DNA of 12,629 nt from Pinguiococcus pyrenoidosus (taxonomy: Eukaryota; Sar; Pinguiophyceae; Pinguiochrysidales; Pinguiochrysidaceae): contig JAAMXY010000668.1 in assembly GCA_019677205.1 (NCBI GenBank), positions 1 to 12,629 of the forward strand, in the 5' to 3' direction. The notes beneath the pieces were generated by a model that saw only the letters and a program-made list of their open reading frames with translations, was not told where the DNA came from and ran no database searches. Shown here in pieces: positions 7,901-12,629 of this stretch (position 1 is its first letter; the number at the start of each line of letters is the position of its first letter). Made by a program: the position numbers and the translations under genes.

Positions 7901-9858
7901 TCGTTCGCAAGGACATCGCCGCAGCTGAAGCTTTTCAAAACGACGAAGCCAGCGACACGCTGATGCCGCTCAGCAGCCTTTTTGATGACGAAGAGGAGGT
8001 GCAAGCCGCCGAGGGTGACGAGGCCACTCGCTTGGCAGATGCGATGGTGAGCGGCATCCTGCCAGATGGAGAGCTGCAGGAAGCGGGAGACGTGGCATCC
8101 GTAGAGGGCGGCTACCTCATCGCCGTGAACGCCAGCGACACCCTGGCACGCCTCCGCGAATCCTTGCCCGAGGACCTCAAGGCCTTGACGCTCCGAGCGA
8201 ATGGTACGGACGTCACCGATGCCGCATTGTACGACACCGCATTCTCCGCATTCCCGGAAGAAATGAGGGCCAAGGGGATCCTGTACGTCAGCGGCCAGTC
8301 GAAGGAGTCGTCGGGCGAGGCTGACACGGCGCCGGAGGAGAGCTCCACTCGCTTCACCGTGGAAGTTTCGTACAATGGGGCAACGACCGAGGTGGAGGTC
8401 ACCGAGAAGACGACGGTCATAGACCTTAGACAACAGGCAGAAGCGGCGCTGGTCTCGAGGGGAGATGAAGACGGAGGTGAGGACAGCCGGTCATACCTTC
8501 TGCGACGCTTGAATGGGCACGGCGAAGCCACCAGTGAGGTGGTCGAAGAGAAGTGGGACATAGACAAAGGCAAAGGCCATCTGAAGGTGACGTGCTTTTC
8601 CCTCGACGACGTCGGCCTCATTGCGGGAAGTAAAGTGATGCTGGAAGCGGGCCGTGTAGCACCGGAGAACACGCTGAGGGTCAACCTGCTTCTGTGGGAT
8701 CCGCCCAGCGAACCGGCGGCCACCCCTCCGCCTAGCCTCGACTCGGATGTGGCCGTCGATCCGAGCGCCAAAGACGCAACTCCGCATCTGGCCATGTGGA
8801 GAATGGTGCTGAAATGGCGAATGGAACGGACGTACTCACCGCTGGGTAGCGTCTTCGTTCACGAGGACTCCACACTGAGGCAGCTGTATGACGCGGTGGA
8901 ACCTTTGGTGGAGTCGTTGCCTAAGACCGGAGCGCTCGGGGACGAAGCGGAAGGTACTGTTGATCAGCTGGGAGAAGAAGGCCAAGGCGATGATCCTTGC
9001 GTAGCGGAGGGGGAAGCGAAGAAGAAGCGTAGTAGAAGTAGCGAGCAAAAGGGTCACAGAGTGAATGGTGGAACTCAAGAAGCTGCAAATGGAGCTCGAG
9101 GAGCTGCGAATGGAGCTGAAGAAGCTGGGAACGGCGCCCAGAGAGCAGGAGCAGGACCAACGAAAGGGCCGCAGCATCTCTCTTTCTTGCTGCGAGAGCT
9201 CACCCCCGAGCGCCTCCCCGGCCGGATTCTGGGGCGCAATCCGGCGCAGAAAGGCAGCGACAACGTCGACAATCGAGGCAAGACCCTGAAGAGTCTCCGC
9301 CTGCACAAGCGACTGAGCCGCCCTTTGATTGTGTATCCCGTCCAGCAGTCGAGGGAGATTCGGCCGAAAGCCTTGCTGCTTTGGCTGCAGATTAGCGACG
9401 GCACCTTCGGCCAGTGGCCCCCCAGAGAGATCGTCGTGGACGGCGGCGCCAAGCCGAATCTGAACCACCTAGCGAACGCCGCGGAGCCCTTCCTGCGCCT
9501 GCAGAGCGACCAACCTTCGACGGAGACGTACTACGAGTTTGCTCGGCGCGCAAATGGAGACCACAGATGGTCGATTCTCAGCGCGCTGCTGAAGCAGAAG
9601 CGCGGGGCGGCCAAGCCTGCGCTGTGGAATGCTCCTTTCTCACTAAAAGACGGAGACCTCCTTGCGGCACGGCTGTACTCGTCGGGCGGCGGCGAACCTG
9701 AGGCGGTGGACTTCAACTACCCCATCGACGCGGAGTGCTCGCGTGAGAAGGCGTCCTTGGCCCCGGCTCCAAAGCCCGCTCGCGGCGGCAAGAGGACCCC
9801 CCGCCCAGAGGTTGCTCTTCGGCTGGGCGGAGGCTTCAGCAGCGACGAAGACGACTAG
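4952..9858 (+). CDS. USP40: USP40-type ubiquitin carboxyl-terminal hydrolase (spliced: 4952-5009 + 5084-9858)
   Basis: A cysteine protease that removes ubiquitin from proteins. Exon 1 (58 bases, gaggccATGG context) joins exon 2 to restore the Cys box GLENQGATCYLNSLLQALY, placing the nucleophile at C28. Total length is 1610 residues, against about 1235 in human USP40. After the Cys box comes a UBA-like segment at about 78-116 (QQLQGLGFS...NESFEAAMEYIWSH), then the QQHD box near 174-177, zinc-finger CxxC pairs at C216/C219 and C263/C266, the His box SGHYHAF with H403, and WFDFNDSRV with N607 as the third catalytic residue, as in human USP40 (NDSKV). LPPLLNISLTRFAFNF and ELGPLTRFVEARSDVF also match the USP40 pattern from memory. 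A charged repeat (523-567) separates His and Asn. The C-terminal 900 residues include ubiquitin-like folds (for example about 1109-1195) and an Ala/Asn/Gly repeat near 1346-1373, and the protein ends acidic (SSDEDD). It converges on the DWNN gene. Catalytic activity is expected from intact residues; substrates are unknown. Confidence 0.93.
5010..5083 (+). other. Intron 1 of the USP40-like gene
   Basis: A 74-base GT-AG intron: exon ends TTTGCAG, donor gtacgt, acceptor ttgaactag, next exon GGCTGGAGAACC. Splitting a Gly codon (phase 1), it restores FAGLENQGATCYLN. Without it the catalytic Cys box would not be joined to an ATG. Confidence 0.93.
6592..6726 (+). repeat. 27-bp in-frame minisatellite in the USP40-like gene
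   Basis: Five tandem 27-base units encode nine-residue repeats (DEKEAQQTR, DEEEAQKTR, EGKEAQKTR, DADEAEKTG, DEKEAQKNG), followed by more degenerate acidic sequence (DLAEAEDDKEAEEK). It occupies residues 523-567, between the catalytic His and Asn. It is probably a charged helix or flexible loop, and its length may vary between strains. Confidence 0.9.
9061..9144 (+). repeat. 21-bp in-frame repeat in the USP40-like C-terminal region
   Basis: Three 21-base units encode AANGARG, AANGAEE and AGNGAQR, preceded by a diverged unit VNGGTQE. It corresponds to residues about 1346-1373 and looks like a flexible linker between C-terminal domains. Confidence 0.8.
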
Positions 9859-9867
9859 AAAAGAGGC

Positions 9868-9888
9868 GGGGGGGGGCGGGGCGCGGGG
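9868..9888 (+). other. G-rich tract with quadruplex potential
   Basis: G9, C, G4, CGC, G4 in succession, starting 10 bases after the USP40-like stop codon. Splitting the G9 run gives four G3 tracts with short loops, so an RNA or DNA quadruplex is possible. It may act in 3' end formation or in stopping transcription before the convergent gene. Confidence 0.5.
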
Positions 9889-10037
9889 CGTGCCTGTCTC
9901 AGCTGGGTTTGTTTTGAAGCTTTGGTTTCTAAGGATGCCGGACACCCGGAACGTTGTCGTGTCCCAGAATGTGGATCATGTTCGCTTGTCCCTATGGATA
10001 CTGTACCGCCCTGCCAGCAGTTCAGAGCCAATGTTCT

Positions 10038-10072
10038 GCAAGAAGCAAGAAGCAAGAAGCAAGAAGCAAGAA
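10038..10072. repeat. GCAAGAA heptanucleotide tandem repeat
   Basis: Five perfect copies of GCAAGAA, followed by a diverged GCAAAGG. It lies in the shared 3' flank of the two convergent genes. Confidence 0.92.
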
Positions 10073-10176
10073 GCAAAGGCTTGAATTTCGTCTGTGTCGG
10101 AGGCGTCGGAGACCTGACCGTCTTACTTCATCTTGTCGACGAAAAGCTGGACCGCTGGCCCATCGCGTCGCTGATT

Positions 10177-12400
10177 TCACAGATCTTCGAGCTCCAAGTC
10201 CTCCAATTCCTCTCCGCTTTCCACCTCGCTGTCCTTTCGGTAGGCTCCGTTTGAAGCGGCTCCATTTGAAGCGGCTCGATTTGAAGCGGCTCGATTTGAA
10301 GCGGCTCGATTCGAAGCGGCTCGATTCGAAGCGGCTCCATTTGAGCCACCTTCCGTCGGCCGCAATCCAGTGGCTTCCGTGTCGACGTGCGCGTCCTCCG
10401 AGTACGGCGAATACGCCGGCTGCTCCATGGCCACAAATCCGTGCGGGCCCCACTGAGGCTGCGGGGCGGTTGGGTACGGGAGCGGCGCTCTGCCAAAGGG
10501 TCTGGCAAACGCATTGCCGGGGCCGAAGGCTGGTCTTCCGGGCCCTCCATACGGGCCTGATCCCGCAAAGGGCGTGAAGCGTGGCATCATCGGCCTCGGC
10601 GGTCCCCTCCCTAGCATTGGGCCTCGTGGAAACGCCGTTGGACGCGGAAACTCCGATGGCGGCCGCGGCTCCTTCTGCGACTGGAGCACCAGTCTCTTCG
10701 CGAAGTCGGTCGGAGTTGTAGGAGAGGAGAGGACAGCAGGCAGAGATGCAGAGATGCAGAGGCGATTTCATCGCGTAGTTAGGAATTGCCCGGCACCTGA
10801 CGAAAGGTCTTGATCGGGAAAGGTGCGACTTGGCTGGCCTACCTCCAAGATATCAACTCGGCGCTCCAGCGACGCCACCAGCTCCCGGAGGTCTCCGCAT
10901 TCGCGGCACTCCTGGCCATTGCCGTTCTTCTCGTTCTCCGCTGGCTGTGTCAGAGCTCCCCAACCGTTGGTGTCTGCTTGAGATGGCGCGATTGGCGCCA
11001 GCTTGAGCTGCTCTGCGTCCTCCGCGCTCTTGAGGCCTCCCCAGCCTTTCGGATCCTGTGGACCCGCACTCGGCGGCGGAGCTGGCTGCCCCCCCGCTTG
11101 CATCTCTGGCTGCAACGGCGGCGCCGTGCTCGGCCTGCCCTTGGTCATGATCTTTATGTCGAACTTTGGATCCGAGTTGGTGGGACAGTGCTGGATGAAG
11201 TGTCCCGCATGGCCGCATCGGTGACAAAGGTAGCCCTCCGGCGGCGTCGCGCCCTCCTCCGGCTTGGACTTGGGCATCGCGCCGGCTGCCGTAGTACCCG
11301 CGAAGATGGCTAGAGAGTCGTCCAGCCCTTGCGCGGTGCCACTTGTGTCCGGCAGGAACATGTCCAAGGGCACGTCGTCGAGATCGGAAGACTTCTTCGG
11401 CGCGACGTCTCCCTTCTTCGCCGCGGGCAAGCGGATGTAGGCGACCTTGTCTCCGCCCTTGATGGTCGCCTCCCCACTCAACACCTCGCCCGAGGCGGAG
11501 TCGATGATGGAGAGCGAGCAATTGGGCGCCTTCTTCGCGCGGAGCAGCTGCTCCAGCTCGGCAGTGGTCATGAAATCCTAGGCGAAGCGCGAAGCTGCTC
11601 GTCAGAAAAGCCGTCGCACTGCCTGGTTCGGCGATACGAAAGCGCCAGGTACCGACCTTTCCCGTCGGTAACGCCACCTCTTCGAAGTCCCTTCGAAGCT
11701 TGGGCCGCACGAAGATCACTCGGGGCTTTGGCGGCTCTCCTGGAGGCGGTTTCGGCGGTGGCGGCGGCGGACTTTCCTCTACGCTCTGCAAAACCCGGTG
11801 ATTTTCACGCTTTCCTGACCCGGAGAGGTCCCCTTGTGACCCCGATCGATTCTCGGTGCCTTGGTCTATCTTCCGCGGAGATGCAGGGGGCGCTGGAGGC
11901 GCTTTGGACGCCCGCTTGGCCTTCTGGAGGTGATTGGCGACCTGGTCTTCCGGTATTTCTAGCTGTGGAGGGGCATCCAGCCGCTCAAAAGTGCCTTTCT
12001 TGGACGCCACTTCCATCCACCATCTACTGCTGGTCCTCGCGGAGCGGGTGGCGCCCTCTGGCGCCTAAGAATCCGCCGTTTTACCGATAAATCGCTGAAT
12101 TTTCGGCGGAAATTCGGGGTTTACCTGGAAAATGTTGACTTTGACGCCGATTAGAGCGCTGTCCGGCGCGTTTTGCAGCACTCCCATGGTGTAGTGTACA
12201 ATGGCGGGCTCTCCGGTCTTGGCCTCCACCCGTCGCTTCTTCACCGCCGTCACATCCACCTCAAAAAGCGCCTTTTTCACCAGAAATCGAATGCGCAGGA
12301 TCGATACTGCGCTCGCCTCGGGCTCTCGGCGGCGCTTTAGTACAGCCCGCAGCACCTGCAGCTGGTCGTCCAGAGGAACGGAGACCCTTTGCAGCGCCAT
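10177..12400 (-). CDS. RBBP6: DWNN/zinc-knuckle protein of the RBBP6/Mpe1 family (spliced: 12400-12125, 12064-11657, 11577-10843, 10695-10177)
   Basis: Members act in nuclear mRNA 3' end processing and, where a RING is present, ubiquitin ligation. My four-exon model has all introns in phase 0 and gives 645 residues. Residues 207-281 form a DWNN ubiquitin-like domain (VIFVRPKLRRDFEEVAL... ELEQLL... GDKVAYIRLPAAKK), split by intron 2. A CCHC knuckle follows: C346, C349, H354, C359 (GYLCHRCGHAGHFIQHCPTN), close to the RBBP6 pattern CFRCGKPGHYIKNCPTN. Next come two GWG motifs, ECREC, a coiled coil (LVASLERRVDILERLVLQSQ) created by joining exons 3 and 4, a Pro/Arg/Gly-rich stretch, an ASNRA repeat and an acidic end (EELEDLELEDL). 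No RING or U-box is visible. Residues 1-206 precede the DWNN, which is normally N-terminal; residues 1-92 are unrecognised and 160-200 are Pro-rich. The exon 1 link is the weakest part: translation could instead begin at the ATG at 12016. Confidence 0.8.
10244..10347 (-). repeat. 15-bp in-frame minisatellite in the DWNN gene
   Basis: Nearly seven copies of a 15-base unit (plus strand GCTCSATTYGAAGCG) encode repeated ASNRA or ASNGA pentapeptides close to the C-terminus. Units differ only at a few positions, which points to recent expansion; length variation between strains is likely. Confidence 0.92.
10696..10842 (-). other. Intron 3 of the DWNN gene (inferred)
   Basis: Donor GAG|gtaggc at 10842; acceptor ...cgcgaag at 10696, 147 bases, with a pyrimidine-rich stretch upstream of the acceptor. 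Joining gives a continuous heptad pattern (SLERRVDILERLVLQSQ). Two other acceptors a few codons downstream (ending in ctccag and cgcag) are also phase 0, so the exon 4 start may shift by three to five codons. Confidence 0.72.
11578..11656 (-). other. Intron 2 of the DWNN gene
   Basis: A 79-base intron with donor AAG|gtcggt and acceptor ttcgcctag|GA, phase 0. It splits the DWNN domain; joining restores DFEEVALPTGK-DFMTTAELEQLL in line with the family fold. Confidence 0.88.
12065..12124 (-). other. Intron 1 of the DWNN gene (inferred)
   Basis: A 60-base candidate with donor CAG|gtaaac and acceptor gattcttag|GC. The in-frame TAG at 12067-12065 is part of the acceptor, so splicing removes the only stop between the MALQ... 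frame and the DWNN frame. If it is not spliced, exon 1 would end as a separate 111-residue protein. Confidence 0.6.
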
Positions 12401-12629
12401 GGGACACGGCAGGCGCGAGAGGCGCGCGGCGTCACCGGGGCGTGGATCGCTTATTCGGCAGGTGTAAAGCAAAATAAATATTTTGGACTTTGGATTCTCG
12501 TTTTTGGTTTTTGGATCCGAAATCCGAAAATCGAAATCCCAAATCCCAAATCCCAAATCCGAAATATTAGGGTGGATGCGAAATCCAATTGGAAACTGGA
12601 AATTGGCAAACTTTGGAAAGTTCCAGAGT
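12401..12629. other. AT-richer flank upstream of the DWNN gene
   Basis: This holds the presumed 5' UTR and promoter of the DWNN gene. From about 12465 the composition turns AT-rich. The frame remains open upstream of 12400, but it translates the simple repeat and is not considered coding. Confidence 0.5.
12515..12565. repeat. AAATCCC/AATCCGA heptamer tandem repeat
   Basis: Three perfect AAATCCC units (12534-12554) are flanked by related AATCCGA forms on both sides. The 7-base period and C/G-strand asymmetry recall telomere repeats, but the unit is not the canonical TTTAGGG/CCCTAAA. Confidence 0.85.

Larger units (their letters stand above)
9859..10176. other. Convergent intergenic region between USP40-like and DWNN genes
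   Basis: The 318 bases between two stop codons must carry both 3' UTRs. They contain a G-rich tract straight after the USP40-like stop and a 7-base tandem repeat at 10038-10072. I see no canonical AATAAA on either strand and no gene. Confidence 0.7.

Noticed and set aside
10022-10771. 249-codon minus-strand frame overlapping the last DWNN exon
   Set aside because: It reads through the minisatellite in another frame. The chosen frame gives an intact coiled coil, Pro-rich region and acidic C-terminus and is phase-compatible with intron 3.
12398-12556. Upstream extension of the DWNN gene to the ATG at 12556
   Set aside because: The added residues translate the AATCC-type tandem repeat and AT-rich flank; the ATG at 12400 is the first one beyond that repeat.
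12515-12575. Telomere or interstitial telomere repeat
   Set aside because: The unit is AAATCCC/AATCCGA, not CCCTAAA/TTTAGGG; there is only a single ATTAGGG nearby, so this is better called a simple repeat.

Overview
The window looks like nuclear DNA of a eukaryotic microbe. The genes are GC-rich, the introns are short GT-AG introns of 60 to 147 bases, there are no operons or Shine-Dalgarno sites, and the intergenic stretches are long and full of short tandem repeats. The secreted proteins carry Pro/Ser/Thr/Glu-rich linkers of the 'PSxxPS / PTxxPT' kind, which are common in stramenopile algae and related protists with secondary plastids. That lineage guess is inference; nothing here fixes the species.

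Four genes are supported. (1) Positions 1-898, minus strand, partial: a secreted protein with a signal peptide, one complete beta-rich domain, a Pro/Thr/Ser linker and the start of a second copy of the same domain at the window edge. (2) Positions 2176-3348, minus strand: a type I membrane protein with signal peptide, PS-rich stalk, extracellular domain, a run of nine Asp and one membrane span. Both are probably cell-surface or cell-wall proteins, arranged head to tail. (3) Positions 4952-9858, plus strand, two exons: a ubiquitin-specific protease of the USP40 type, 1610 residues, with an intact catalytic Cys and His, an Asn in the third position, a UBA-like segment inserted after the Cys box, and a long C-terminal part that includes ubiquitin-like folds. 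(4) Positions 12400-10177, minus strand, four exons (my splice model, all introns phase 0): a DWNN plus CCHC zinc-knuckle protein of the RBBP6/Mpe1/SNAMA family, with an unusual N-terminal extension and no visible RING or U-box.

Genes 2 and 3 diverge across a 1.6 kb promoter-like region that holds CCAAT pentamers, a GC-rich hairpin and two simple repeats next to the USP40 start. Genes 3 and 4 converge, with about 320 bases between their stop codons containing a G-rich tract and a 7-base repeat. Genes 3 and 4 both belong to ubiquitin biology, one a deubiquitinase and the other carrying a ubiquitin-like DWNN domain.

The most unusual signals are the UBA-like insertion inside the USP40 catalytic domain, the internally placed DWNN domain in a protein that seems to lack its RING, in-frame minisatellites in both ubiquitin-related genes, and the duplicated extracellular domain in gene 1. 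I saw no mobile element, CRISPR array, tRNA or rRNA gene.
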